Of a stretch of DNA of 64,000 nt, positions 22,933-34,084 are shown piece by piece; the first letter of the stretch is position 1; each line of letters starts with the position of its first letter. The stretch covers positions 1,488,001 through 1,552,000 of the forward strand of contig JADQAV010000002.1 of NCBI GenBank assembly GCA_019775845.1, in the 5' to 3' direction. The notes under the pieces were generated by a model. The model did no database searches and had not been told where the DNA came from. It saw only the letters and a program-made list of their open reading frames with translations. The DNA comes from Myrmaecium sp. VS I D KN 1 (taxonomy: Eukaryota > Ascomycota > Dothideomycetes > Valsariales > Valsariaceae). Both the position numbers and the translations under genes were made by a program.

Positions 22933-24381
22933 ATGTCCTCGTCTTTGTTTCACGTAATAGAGCATCAGATTCCCTGTCAGCACATCAGAGAATACCCTAG
23001 AGCCACCAGAGACAACCAAGAGGATGTTCTATGGTTAGCTATAAAGCAGTATGTTCCGATCAGCAACCCGAAGCCAACACCGGGTGATGTCACTATAATA
23101 GCAGCACATGCAAATGGCTTTCCAAAGGTTAGCGATCCCCTCTTCGAATCTTGATAACGTTCCATGGGCCTGACCTTCACCGGTAGGAACTCTATGAACC
23201 CCTTTGGGACGAGCTCCTGAAACAGTCCAAAAGTGCCGGATTCACTATCCGGGGGATCTGGATAGCAGATGTGGCCCATCAGGGCCAAAGCGGCATTTTG
23301 AACGAGAACACGCTCGGAAACGATCGTAAGCTCCCGGGCGTGTCATGGATGTGGTGGACTCCACGACTAACACCCTTCAGCCTCATGGTTTGACCATCCT
23401 CGAGATCTTCTCCACATGATCAATCATTTCCGCGATCAGATGCCTCGTCCTCTGGTGGGCATCGGGCATAGTATGGGTGGTGCTCATCTTGTACAGCTTT
23501 CCCTCATCCATCCTCGTCTCCTTAGCACCCTCGTTCTTATTGACCCGGTGATCCAAAAAGGCATGTCAGGAGTTGAAGGCCAGTTTGGCCCTGCCAAAGC
23601 TTCAACCTTTCGGCGTGACCGCTGGCCATCTCGCGAAGAGGCGGCTGCCTCTTTCAAGCGCAGCAAATTTTACCAGGCTTGGGACCCGCGGGTGCTCGAT
23701 CTCTGGATCAAGTACGGCCTCCGCGATATTCCTACCGCCCTATATCCTTCCTCGAGACGAATCGGCTCATCTGATGCGCCTCCTCTTCCAGCAGCCATGT
23801 CCACGGAGCCCACGTTCAGCTCCGTCGGTTCTCAGCCGCACGAAGTCACTCTAGCAACTACAAAGCACCAAGAAGTCTTCACCTTTGCCCGCCCGCATTA
23901 CATTCGCCCGGGCGGCTCCGTGAATCGGATTCTCTACCCTGATCTGGACCCTCAATTCCACTTGCGCGCGTTGGTGTATCGTCCCGAGTGCAATTTGATC
24001 TTCGACCACCTCTCAGGTCTCCGGCCAAGTGTGCTGTATATCTATGGGGAGATGAGCCCGCTTTCGATCCCCGATTCCAGGAAGGACAGGCTGGAGCGGA
24101 CCGGTGTCGGCCTGGGTGGCTCCGGCGGTGCGAAAGAAGGTCGGGTACAAGAGTTCATCGTAAAGAAGGTTGGTCATCTTATACCGTTAGAAGATGTCGC
24201 CACGACGGCAGCAGAAAGTGCGCGGTGGCTGGGATCAGAGCTTGTCAGATGGAGGGAAGAGGAGAAAGTTCACGAGGCGAGCTGGGAAGGCAAAGCGGGA
24301 TTGCAGAGACAGGTTCTGGACGAGAAATTCAGGCAGGCAATGTCGCTCCTGCCAGGGCCGGTGAGAAAGTCGAAACTTTGA
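22933..24381 (+). CDS. Peroxisomal alpha/beta-hydrolase (Lpx1/AKT2-like) with C-terminal SKL
   Basis: Exons 22933-23127, 23187-23325 and 23381-24381 (introns 59 and 55 bp), in phase, 444 aa. It is an alpha/beta hydrolase with nucleophile elbow GHSMGG (Ser about 142) and a family-typical N-terminus (EHQIPCQHIREYPRAT, then GDVTIIAAHANGFPKELYEPLWDEL). The protein ends in KSKL, a canonical type-1 peroxisomal targeting signal. Homologues include yeast peroxisomal lipase Lpx1 and esterase-like proteins of host-selective toxin clusters such as Alternaria AKT2. A lipase/esterase role on acyl esters is likely; the substrate is unknown. No other biosynthetic-cluster gene lies nearby, which favours a general peroxisomal role over a toxin pathway. 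Catalytic Asp and His are presumably in the C-terminal third (KKVGHLIPLED); their exact positions are inference. Confidence 0.88.
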
Positions 24382-25079
24382 ACAGTTCATGTACTAAACG
24401 GTAAGTACGGTAAATTTGGAAGACATTGAGTACTAGCATATCTTACATCGAGTTGGTTTGCCAGTACTCACTTACCTACGTACCTTGCTAGCCGCAGATT
24501 TCGGCATGCCTGTACACGTGTTTTGTCACTGCGTGCTGGTACAGCTTTAAGCTGGCTTTCAAGTGAGTGAAGGCTGCCAGTGCTTGTGACCTTCCACGTC
24601 CACAACAGGACAAGACTAAGGGGAGCTGCTCTGCAGGTCGACTTCTCCCGACTCTGGCACCTGCAGGATCTCAAAGTCCTTCGTCGCTGATCACATTTGA
24701 TTTAGAGCACGTTTGTACGGCCGAGTGTTGGGGAGAGTCGTAAGCTCTGATACGGCGCCACTGCAGAGGGCGTCGGGATAGACTTCCTCCAAAACTCAAC
24801 TCTCTCACTAGCGACACACATACCGTATTCATCCCACGAATCTACAGTCTACCAGTACGCTCCAGCCTCTGCCTTTTTATTGCGGTCATCCGTTGGTCTT
24901 TTCTATCATCCTCACAGCCTATACGTGGCTTTTTCCCAGACCTCACTGGACCACGCAGCTATCGACATCAGCTCACGCATGAAAACCCTGTGAGGTTTTC
25001 GACCCCTTTCTCATACTTTCTAACGCGAGGAATTTCTCGGTGCTGCGTCTGGTTTTGCTACATTCCCTTGCCGCTCAAC
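24382..25079. other. Intergenic region, tandem + genes
   Basis: 3' flank of the hydrolase and putative promoter of the orphan gene at 25080. It contains a small TACTTACCTACGTACC cluster near 24468-24485. No gene seen. A start further upstream in frame with 25080 would need a non-ATG codon. Confidence 0.45.
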
Positions 25080-26267
25080 ATGATTGGTGCCGGTGCATAC
25101 GAGGAGTATATATCGACAGGCGCAGCGACTTCGCCCATGTCTACCGGAGATGCCTCAAGCGATTCAAGCAGCGAAGGGGAGGGAATGAGCCCCGCCTCAG
25201 CGGAATGCCACATTACAGATGACCGGATCAGCATATCTGACGACCTAGCCCATACCAACGAAGGCGATGAACGGATGGACATATCTGATGAAGCATCCGA
25301 CACCACTATAGACGACATCTCCTCGGATACAAGCCTGCCGGTCCAAACGCACGGTAGCGAACTTGCCCTTTGCGACGATTTCGCTTTGACGCAAGACGGC
25401 AGCGACGACTTATGGAGTTCAACTTCGTCGGGGTCCGACATCCATATCATCCAGGCACCAGATGTTATCGAGCTTCCAAGCGACTTAGTCGATGGCTATA
25501 CTGGCTATCCGAACGGAGACGCCATATTATTTGACAGCAACGGTACAGTGCACGACCGGCCTTCTTTCAGGACCATCTTCAACGACGTGGGCGCGGACCC
25601 GGTGATCCTCTTGAACACCCTCATAGTGCCCGGTGAGGCGGATGACGGCGAGGACAAGATGTGGTTGCAGGTAATGGAGCTGTCGCAACCCCCTTGGAGG
25701 AAACCGGCCATGTATCGTATCACATTCCTTGCGGCGCATCATCTCAAGTACTACCACACCGCCCCCCGGGTGGGCGACCAGGCTGCCCTAGATGCGTGGG
25801 AGAAGCGCCCGCTGAAAGGACGCGGGGTGTGCTTCAGAGCGGACCCCGAAGTGTGGAACAATATGCGCTACTACAAAGTCATCCAAGGTGCGGCCGTAGG
25901 CCAAGGGTCAAGCCGATACTGGAAGTTCGGTGACGATGCGGGTATTGCAAGGCGCCACAACCATCGAGCCATCGGGATCCGCATCGACGGCATGCCCCAG
26001 AAAGGCATGGGCTACTTCTGGTGTCAAAGTGAACCGACCACAGGCGAGCTCTCGCAGCCCTTCGACCTCGTTCTCGTTGCGGAGAGGCTGGATCCCGTTC
26101 GAGAAGTGTGGGTCCGGCTTGGAGATGAAGAAACGGGCACATTTACTGGAATGCCACCGGAGTGTTACAAATGGCAGCCGAATGACGAGCTCGCTTCTGT
26201 GGTAAGAGACCAGTGTTCATCCCGGAAACGATCGAATTCGAAGCTTTGTATTGAGCATACCTCGTGA
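25080..26267 (+). CDS. Unrecognised acidic protein with a C-terminal globular domain
   Basis: A single-exon frame of 395 aa from the first in-frame ATG (25080). I do not recognise the family. Residues about 1-140 are very acidic and Ser/Thr/Asp-rich (runs such as ASSDSSSEGEG and DISDEASD), probably disordered. Residues about 170-385 look folded, with a hydrophobic/aromatic pattern (PAMYRITFLAAHHLKYYH, RYYKVIQGAA, KGMGYFWCQSE, PFDLVLVAERLD, ECYKWQ). There is no signal peptide or membrane segment. A GTAAGA near 26202 could be a splice donor, so the last 20 or so residues (a basic tail) may be replaced by a further exon. It could be a lineage-specific nuclear protein; that is a guess. Confidence 0.65.
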   Translation: MIGAGAYEEYISTGAATSPMSTGDASSDSSSEGEGMSPASAECHITDDRISISDDLAHTNEGDERMDISDEASDTTIDDISSDTSLPVQTHGSELALCDDFALTQDGSDDLWSSTSSGSDIHIIQAPDVIELPSDLVDGYTGYPNGDAILFDSNGTVHDRPSFRTIFNDVGADPVILLNTLIVPGEADDGEDKMWLQVMELSQPPWRKPAMYRITFLAAHHLKYYHTAPRVGDQAALDAWEKRPLKGRGVCFRADPEVWNNMRYYKVIQGAAVGQGSSRYWKFGDDAGIARRHNHRAIGIRIDGMPQKGMGYFWCQSEPTTGELSQPFDLVLVAERLDPVREVWVRLGDEETGTFTGMPPECYKWQPNDELASVVRDQCSSRKRSNSKLCIEHTS

Positions 26268-26657
26268 GGAGGGATTGAGGATCAGACGTCTCTTGTACCG
26301 GCTAGTGAGCTCCGGGTTGGATATGTAGCTTGGGAGAATGTTAGATGCGATTTCACTGTGACAGTAGTAGGGGGGTAGGGGTATTCGATAGTCAATCAGA
26401 ATTTCCTTATTTTTGAATCACTTCATTAGCGTACCTGCGACTGTACTCTATTCTATGCCTTTTTGCTGGAGGTTCCCAGAATATAATAACTCGTCGCTTG
26501 TCATCTCATAGTCCCCCATAGCATCTCTCTATGCCTTTTTGCAATAGCCTGCCACAATTGTCATGTCCAGGACTCGTGGGGTGATCATCCAGCCTAGTCA
26601 ACGTCAGAAACGCTTGACGGCATCCCCTCGGCCCCAGCAAGGCCGCTTATGGTCCTC
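26268..26657. other. Convergent 3' intergenic region
   Basis: 390 bp between the 3' ends of the orphan gene (+) and VPS25 (-). A short G-run occurs near 26370. No gene seen. Confidence 0.55.
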
Positions 26658-27293
26658 TCAAAAGAACTTGACGCCCGACTCCGCCGCGTCGCTTCCCCCA
26701 AACACCTGCGCCTTGCCCCTCTTGACCAAAACCCCAAGACACTTCTGCAGCAGCTCCATGTCCATCCCCCACCACTCTTGCGTCCGGGTTTCTTCCCCTT
26801 CGACGAGCTCGTACAGGGTCAAGACCGTGTTCCGCTGGGCCGTTGCGTCCACCCAGTCCTCCAGGACGGTCGCCCACTCCTCCGGCCGCCGCCAGTAGAT
26901 CCACGCGCGGTCGGCGGAGGTGGTGGTAGCCGCCGCCGTTGCGGCGTCCTTGCCGCCGCCGGCCCCGCGGATCCATTCGGCCCGGCCCCCGCCCTCCTTG
27001 GAGCACATCCAGTCGATCACCGTCCGGGCATCGGCGAGGGAGAGGCGGCGGCCGAGGCGGGCATTATTGAACAAGGGCGTGTCGACGGCGTCGATCAGGG
27101 AGAGGGAGAAGAGGCGGTGGTGCCGGCAGTAGGCCTGGATCAGCGTCGACCACGACGTCAGCTGCGATGTGCGCGTGCTGAGCACCGGCTGGATCGTGAA
27201 GAAGGGCGGGAAGGAGTGCTGCGGCGGGAACTTGAAGTCGTCGGTGGAGGACGGCGGTTGCGATTTGGCTGCTCGCGGCGGCTCCGTTGCCAT
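26658..27293 (-). CDS. VPS25: ESCRT-II subunit Vps25
   Basis: Intronless, 211 aa, starting at ATG 27293. Vps25 has two winged-helix domains; the N-terminal one carries the PPxF-type motif that docks on Vps22/Vps36 (here KFPPQHSFPPFFTIQP near residues 21-36), and the C-terminal one recruits Vps20 to start ESCRT-III assembly on endosomes during multivesicular body sorting. The family features TRTSQLTSWSTLIQAYCRHH and the ending KRGKAQVFGGSDAAESGVKFF (in two pieces) are clear. Between the two domains is a Gly/Ala/Thr-rich insertion (about residues 103-128) of low complexity, longer than in yeast. It lies 318 bp downstream, in transcription sense, of the E2 gene on the same strand. Confidence 0.93.
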   Translation of the reverse strand: MATEPPRAAKSQPPSSTDDFKFPPQHSFPPFFTIQPVLSTRTSQLTSWSTLIQAYCRHHRLFSLSLIDAVDTPLFNNARLGRRLSLADARTVIDWMCSKEGGGRAEWIRGAGGGKDAATAAATTTSADRAWIYWRRPEEWATVLEDWVDATAQRNTVLTLYELVEGEETRTQEWWGMDMELLQKCLGVLVKRGKAQVFGGSDAAESGVKFF

Positions 27294-27611
27294 GCTTGTG
27301 AATGTTTAAGGTAGAAGTCCCCTTCTGCGATATGAATCCCAAGGTACTTCGACCTTAAGGTCGGGGTGGTGTGTGCAAGTGGGATGTCACTGAGATCGTC
27401 AGGGTCCCCGTTGGGTGGGGCACCATGACCGGGGTGGCGTTCTTCACAGCCATAAAAAGCGCGGGCAGACCTGCGCCGACAGACGTGCAACAGACATTGC
27501 TCAAATATGGACCCGTTAATGTACTCTGGGATCATTGCATATGGCCCCGTGTCCATCAAGGTCACTCGCCTTGTTGTATTATCCAGGCACACTTGGACAT
27601 AACATATCCTT
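27294..27611. other. Intergenic, VPS25 promoter and E2 3' flank
   Basis: 318 bp between two minus-strand genes. Open frames exist on both strands but look random. No motif recognised. Confidence 0.5.
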
Positions 27612-29275
27612 TCATCTCATACGCACGAGCATACCTTCAGCACCCTCCAGCAACGTCCTGACCATCTCCGCACATCTGGCTGTATACGCTCCATCTATGA
27701 CCCTGTGATCCGCGCTCCACGAGAAGACCGCCTCCTCTCTCGAAACCAGCTCTCCGTTCTCGCCGAACGCAGGGACCTTCCTCGCCCGGCCCACCCCTAA
27801 GATCGCTGTCTGCGGTGGCACGATAACCGGATTCACAACCGTTCCTCCAATCGAGCCGATGTTGGAAACGGTGAATGTCGCACCGGACAGGTCGGCACTG
27901 GTGAGCTTATTGTCTTTGGCTAGAGACGAGAGACGTGCGATCTCAGAGGCGAGGCTCAGGATGGTATGCTGCTGGACGTTTCGGATCACGGGAACAACGA
28001 GGCCTGCAGGACAGTCGACGGCGATCCCGAAGTCATGGGAGGCTTTCTGGATTAGTTGCGGCTTGTCCTGACCACTGACGGTATCTAGATGACTATTGAG
28101 AAGCGGGTATTGCTGGAACGCGAGCGAAACAGCTTTGAGAATGAACGGGAGGGAGGATAATCTCAGACGCTGTTCGGAGACTGTAGTGGGAGGGAGTTGA
28201 TGCGCTCCGCTGTGACCGTGAAGCCTTTTACGGAGCGCCGTCAAGGACGAGAAGTCGACGGTATCGGTATACAGAAAACGAGGTATGGAGAGCGACAGGG
28301 TCATGGCTTTGAACATGGATTTTTGCACCGGGCTTAGCTGGAATGTCTTGTCTTCGGCAGAGAACTCGGGAAGCTGAGAGGTCTTCGGACTGGCGGAAGA
28401 TACGTCCTTCCGGGCCACATGGTTAAGGACATCTTCCTTCAAGACCCTCCCATCTTTCCCAGTGCCTCTGATGTCTACGATATTCAAATCGTGCTGTTTT
28501 ATCAAGTGACGAACTGCTGGAGTAGCCAAGGAGGCATGTTTCCCCGGGATCGGTGTCGGTGTCAGTCCTCCTTCGGCCTGCATCTCTTCTTTCGCCAGCG
28601 CTGTCTCGCGTTTCTCAGGATCTTCTTGTTCCTTTGTCACCTCTTTTTGTGCATCGATTACTCGTGCTTCAGCCTTGTCAGTCGAGACTCTCGTTAGCTC
28701 CTCGTCTCCCGGAGAGATGTCGTTTTGAATGTCAATATCCACCAGAGGCTAAGAATCTGTAAGCGTATGAGCGGTAGAAAAGAATTGGCCAAGCAGCTTA
28801 CCTTCCCGACCTTGGCCATGTCATCGGGCTCATAATAGAGCTTTTTGATGATGCCATCGAATCTCGAGGTGATCTGGAAGCAGCCGCATCAGTGGTCGTA
28901 CAGCGTTTGCACGCGGTGATCAGGGTACCTACCTCCACCGTCGCCTTGTCCGACTGCACCTCGCAGATCTTATCAAACTGCTCGACGCGCGCCCCTGGTT
29001 GTACGAACCACTGGATGATCTGGCACTCGGTGATGCCTTTTCGCGACGGTTCAGCCTGTTCTCGCATTGGAATCGGTAGAGAGAGGATAGATATTACCTT
29101 CTCCTATGTCCGCTAGCAGATAGGGCTTGACGACCAGCGCACGCGCCGACCGGTGAAGCTGTCTTCGTCGGTGTTGCTGGGCCCATTGAAGAACAGGCCC
29201 TCTGAATCCCCTCGCAGGCGTCAACTGGAAGTTTTGGCAGAGGCATCTGGCCTCCGCGATCAATGTAGCCCGCAT
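27612..29275 (-). CDS. Branched-chain 2-oxoacid dehydrogenase E2 (lipoamide acyltransferase)
   Basis: Exons 29098-29275, 28933-29036, 28802-28873 and 27612-28748 on the minus strand (introns 61, 59 and 53 bp), all in phase, 496 aa. It is the mitochondrial dihydrolipoyl acyltransferase core of the branched-chain complex, which degrades Val, Leu and Ile oxoacids. The layout is: mitochondrial presequence (about 1-45, Arg/Gln-rich), lipoyl domain with the modified lysine in EVQSDKATVE (K about 90), a charged linker, peripheral-subunit-binding domain (about 192-228, LATPAVRHLIKQHDLN), and the catalytic domain ending in DHRVIDG (His about 466). The lipoyl context and the GITECQIIQWFVQPG sequence separate it from pyruvate and oxoglutarate E2s. 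It could also carry propionyl-type side substrates. Confidence 0.93.
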
Positions 29276-30161
29276 TTTCTTGAGGCGGTGGGCGCACGGT
29301 AGTAGAGAAAGTGCAGGTACCTACTGTACATGATTGGAATTCCACCTCTCCTACGGAGTACTCTGCTCTTTCCTTCCCCGCATTCCCCCGACCCCAGGAT
29401 TTACTGGTAAGCCGAGCGGGCTGATGCATGAGAAGGGCGGGGTGAGGGCCAAGCCGAAGCTAGCCGCCTGCTGGGGGACCGAACAGCAGCCGAGTCGTCC
29501 GGGAACCTCGAAATCAGCAGCTAGGTACTGCGGTAGCCTCCCGCTGCCGAACTCCGTCCGCATCTTCAGGGAATTTGATCGCCGTGACTACGCATGACGA
29601 CCCGTCTCGTTACCATCAGGGCGGGCGTACGAGCGTATGTAGGTGGTGGTGCGCAAAAGAGGGCAAGAGCAAGATCTGGAAAATCAGGCTGATTGATGTT
29701 GGGCTGCAAGACATGCCCTGCCGTACTCCCACCGTGGCGACGATGACTTCATTCGTGAAACTGCTCAGGCAGACACACATCGCCGGCGACCGGGTCGGGG
29801 GAAGAATCGCTGCCATGACAGACGAGATAAGCACGTACAAGCCATTACATCGGACTGTGGCATAACGTGGTGGCATGCATGAGCAGGAAAACGCTTTCTG
29901 CCTTCAAGGCGGATTCAATTGGTGGAAAGAGACAGAAAATGACGAACCCCAATCTTCCAGCGCACCGAACAATGCGGGTATAACTCGACAACCCCCCGGT
30001 AGAACACGATTCCACGGACTCCAGCCTTCCAATCGAATCCAAAATATCGCCAACAATAACCACGAAATCGCTCGAACGCCCACAAGTTTTCATGAGAAAA
30101 TGTTTATGCAGCAAGAATTCGGCCTCCACGCGTCGCCTGGAGCGCCCAATCCGCGGTCATC
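29276..30161. other. Intergenic, E2 promoter and gluconokinase 3' flank
   Basis: 886 bp between two minus-strand genes. The part next to 29276 is the likely E2 promoter. No gene or clear repeat seen; open frames here are short and featureless. Confidence 0.5.
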
Positions 30162-30869
30162 TCATCGGGACCCTTCCGTGTCTTCCGCCATGATCTTGGT
30201 GACGGCGGCTAGGGCTTGTTTTTCCACCTCCGCAAGCGGACGGTTGACGTCCACTACCACGACATCCTCTTCGGCCGCCGTAGGCTCCTCCAGCGTCTGA
30301 AACTGGCTGTGGACCATGTTCGCCCCCATGTAGTGACCCTTGCGAGCGGCAACGCGGGCTAGGAGTGTTTGCTCATCCGCTCGGAGGTAGATGAAGTGGA
30401 CGATGACGTTGTGGTCCTTCAGGGAAGCCATGCGAATCTCATCGCGGTATTTCTCCTTTAGCGCGCTGCACGTCAGGACCGCGCCGGGAGCACCGCTGCT
30501 CAATCTCGCCAGCGCTTCACGGCGCAGCCCGATGAGCCAGTCCCATCGGTCGGCGTCCGTAAGAGGAATGCCATTGGCCATCTTGGCGATGTTCGCCGGC
30601 GGGTGGAACTGACTCTGTCAACCTCCAACCTTACGAAAAGCAGTCAGACGGCAACCTACACTGTCTCCTTCAATATAAGGGAGCGAGAGCTGGCTTGCGA
30701 TATATTCAGCGACTGTGGTTTTACCGCAACCGGCAGGTCCGGTCACAACCCAGAGATGCCTCGAACGAGGTTTGGTAGCCGTGCCATTGACCACCTTGGC
30801 GCCATCCATTGTCGAAGTCAACTGGACGTTTGATCCGAAGGGTTGGTGATTTTGCTCATAAGTCAACAT
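30162..30869 (-). CDS. Gluconokinase
   Basis: Exons 30660-30869 and 30162-30608 (51-bp intron, GTAGGT donor, GTCAG acceptor) in phase, 218 aa. It phosphorylates D-gluconate to 6-phosphogluconate, feeding the oxidative pentose phosphate pathway. P-loop GPAGCGKT is at residues 44-51; FHPPANIAKMANGIPLTD, WDWL, LTCSALKEKYRD and GHYMGANMVHSQFQTLEEP are GntK-family signatures. An internal ATG at 30809 would remove the first 20 residues and begin closer to where shorter gluconokinases start, so the true start is uncertain. Cytosolic location is expected from the absence of a signal sequence. Confidence 0.93.
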
Positions 30870-32377
30870 ATTGTGGACAATTATAGGAGAGTATGACAAT
30901 TGAGGGAACAAATAAAGTTGGCTGCGCCGGCTGAGACGAGCGGATCAAAAGAGCGCAGAAGCACGATGCAGGATTGACGCTAGATTATGACGATTGTTGA
31001 AGCGATAGAAAAGGTCGAAATCGGGAGCAGGAAGGGCGAAGGAAAAGGCGGGCTTTGTAGCTCCTATATACTAGTGAGCCACACCCACACCCACACACAC
31101 GAGAGGAGAGCCGGCAAAGTCGTGGTGATCTCCTGGCCTCCGAAACGGAAATAGGGCCAAGGGGGATGACGGCAAGTGGGACCGCCGCTCGATCAAGGCC
31201 GGCTGATGTCACCATGCAAGGCAAAAGGCAAAAGCATCGTGCAGTGCTCAGCACATCTCCTCATCTCGGTGCCGGGCCGTCTGCAGGGAATCTGTAGAGT
31301 CGGCGAGTGCTGTCAACATCGCGGCTACAAGTTTCGTCTCACGCGGACTTGGTCCAAGTCAATTGCGAGTGGCTGGTGAGGTTCCTGAGGAAGAAGGGGT
31401 GCCGTCGGCAACAGGTGCGCGCCCCCCTCCAGATGGAACCAGCTGGCTCGAGGGTCGTCGGCGTTTGAAAAATTGGGTCAGAGGCTTCGAGCGCGTGGGC
31501 AGACAAGGGGGGAGCGGAGGGGCTCCCCCTCTCTCCTTTCCCCACAGTTCCGTCAGTACGGTCAGGGTCGGCGTAAAGAAAAAGGACACGGACACCGACC
31601 ACGACCCGAAGAAATCGTCAGGCACCAATGCTGCAAGGCTTGCGGACGGTTCGCTGCGGAGAAATGCAACCGCAACTCCGGGGACTGGAGCAAACGGACG
31701 TCCTTAGGTCCTCCCTCCCGTCAGCCGTGTACATTTTTTTGTACTGTATATACTGTACGAGGGTAGGAGGAGTATGGATCCGACACATGCCAACGTCCCT
31801 CTCGACGATTCAGCCAGTAACAGGGTGACACACGTGTGCATGCTGGACGAGTTCCAGGATGGCAGCCTGGAGCGTCTCTCCCGTTCGCCGACCTGGGTAC
31901 GGACTCAGCCAGATAGTAGGCAAGTAGGCAACAGGCAGTCCTCCAGTGCAGCAGAAGACAACACGAGTGTCCGTACTTCGTATAGGTACGCTCATTGCTT
32001 AGGTAGTAGTGGACAGCTCTTCGGCTCCTTCGCGCCTGTACCGGATAGGTCACAATAAAGTATGTATCCGCAGTACCCGTACGGACCTAACAGGGCGTGG
32101 GATGAATTACTGCTAGCGTGGGGGTTCATGCATTAGTAATTGTACCATAACTCCGGATCAGTGCTCGTCCCCTTAGTAATTTGGAGTAGCCTGAGATTGA
32201 TGACCTGGGACGAAGGCCGTCCTCAAATGCCGCGCAACCGTGTTGAGCGTCCCTCCTGAGTTTTACCGGGTGAACTGCTATGCGCGTGAATGGAGTGCAG
32301 TGTTGGCACGAAGCTCAGCCGTAGTAGGTAGGGCTGCCCAAGGGCATTGGGGTCAAGCCATCGCCATCAGATCTTCC

Positions 32378-32408
32378 TCGCATGCATGCACGTATGCATG
32401 CCATGCAT
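32378..32408. repeat. ATGCAT/GCATGC palindromic cluster
   Basis: Overlapping self-complementary words (gcatgcatgc, tatgcatgcc, atgcat) within 31 bp of non-coding DNA. The arrangement could fold into small hairpins; function unknown. Confidence 0.7.
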
Positions 32409-32834
32409 CTTGACAGGTCATCCTTTGCACACCTCACTGCAACTGGTCGCCTTGGAGTGAATGGCCGTGTGTTCTTCCTCAGTACTCGTACTCTGTACTC
32501 ATGCTGCAACCGAGGCATTTCGTCGGTCGAAACGCTCGCCTTCTCTGACAAACATATCCATACTTGAAACGACATCCTTGTCTTAGCAAGACCACCTCTT
32601 TCGTCATCTGGCATATCTGCTCCAGCAGAAGAGTAGGAGTACCGGTATGCTACTCCTATCGTCCGCTACTCCTAGGAGGAGTATCCATTAGAAGAGAGGT
32701 CGCTCAAATAACTAGACGCCTCAGGCAGGAAATGATTATGTCATCTAAGCGCTTTACCTCTTTGGTCGAGATATGCTCCCAGCTGTCCGGCCACATCAAG
32801 GTGATGGCCGGAGGTACCGCCCAGCGCTGCCTAG

Positions 32835-32874
32835 CACGACAATTGAACGACAATTGAACGACGATTGAACGACG
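32835..32874. repeat. 12-bp tandem repeat (AATTGAACGACA), about 3 copies
   Basis: Three near-identical direct copies of cgacaattgaa/cgacgattgaa, ending about 68 bp before the VPS26 ATG. It is probably in the core promoter or 5' UTR, so copy number could affect expression (inference). Confidence 0.85.
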
Positions 32875-32941
32875 CCCAACTACTGATTGCGCGCACCTAT
32901 TCGCCGACCCTCCCCGCGACGCGCACTCCATCTTCCCCGCC

Positions 32942-34084
32942 ATGTCCATCTTCTTCTCCACCCCCGTTGACATCGACATTGTCCTCGACGATGCCGACGA
33001 ACGCCAGACGGTAGACGTGAAGTTGGACAAAAACAGGAGGGAGAAGGTGCCACTCTACCTCGACGGCGAGTCGGTGAAGGGCGCGGTGACCATCCGTCCG
33101 AAGGATGGGAAGAGACTGGAGCACACGGGGATCAAGGTCCAGTTCATAGGGACAATCGGTCAGTTCACCAGGGAGGATGTGCGACGGAGACGGATAAATG
33201 TGCTGACCCGCGCTCTACCTCGAAGAAATGTTCTATGATCGTGGGAACCATTACGAATTCCTCTCGTTGGGCCAAGAGCTGGCTGCTCCGGGCGACCTGC
33301 AACACCCCCAGACCTTCGAGTTCAACTTCAAGAACGTCGAGAAGCCGTACGAATCATATAACGGAATCAACGTGAAGCTACGCTACTTTGTGCGGGTGAC
33401 GGTGTCGCGGAGGATGGCGGATGTTGTCCGGGAGAAGGACCTGTGGGTGTACTCGTACCGGATACCGCCGGAGACCAACCAGTCGATCAAGATGGACGTT
33501 GGCATCGAGGACTGCTTGCACATCGAGTTCGAATACTCCAAGTCCAAATACCACCTGAAGGACGTCATCGTTGGAAGGATTTACTTCCTACTCGTACGGT
33601 TGAAGATCAAGCACATGGAGCTCTCGATCATTCGCAGGGAAACAACAGGCGTGGCGCCAAATCAATACAACGAGAGCGAGACCTTGGTGAGATTCGAGAT
33701 CATGGATGGTTCTCCCTCGAGAGGTATGATGGTTATGGCAATCATGAAGGGGATGCTACCTAGTTGCTAACTTATGTCCAGGAGAGACTATTCCTATCAG
33801 GCTGTTCCTCGGGGGTTTCGATCTGACCCCTACCTTCCGGGAAGTCAACAAGAAGTACTCGACTCGCTACTACCTGAGCTTAGTGCTCATCGATGAAGGT
33901 ACGTTGTATTTACCTCATTCTGATGTTTTTGCACGAGATCTCCTTGCAAGTTCGTAGCTGCTAATGTTATGCCCACGTAGATGCACGGAGATACTTCAAG
34001 CAATCTGAGATAGTACTTTATCGGCAAGCGCCGGAAGGTGTTACTCTGGCCGAGGAGCAGAACAAAATGATTGCTACTTCATGA
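32942..34084 (+). CDS. VPS26: Retromer subunit Vps26
   Basis: Exons 32942-33158, 33226-33723, 33782-33898 and 33981-34084 (introns 67, 58 and 82 bp), in phase, 311 aa. It is the arrestin-like subunit of retromer, which returns cargo receptors from endosomes to the Golgi. Signatures include the start MSIFFSTPVDIDIVLDD, HTGIKVQFIGTIEMFYDRGNH across the first junction, NVEKPYESYNGINVKLRYF, and GETIPIRLFLGGFDLTPT across the third exon boundary. The C-terminus after LYRQAPEG is short, as in many ascomycetes. The first intron has a clear CTGAC branch site. The nearby VPS25 gene also serves endosomes, but the two are not co-transcribed. Confidence 0.95.

Larger units (their letters stand above)
30870..32941. 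promoter_or_regulatory. 2.07-kb divergent spacer, gluconokinase (-) / VPS26 (+)
   Basis: No gene recognised. It holds CACCCA-type repeats (about 31080-31102), GCATGCAT palindromic words (32378-32408), repeated TACTCC/GGAGTA words (about 32625-32690) and a 12-bp tandem repeat just before VPS26, listed separately. Both flanking promoters must lie within it. Open frames such as 31363-31707 (+) have no recognisable content. Confidence 0.5.
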
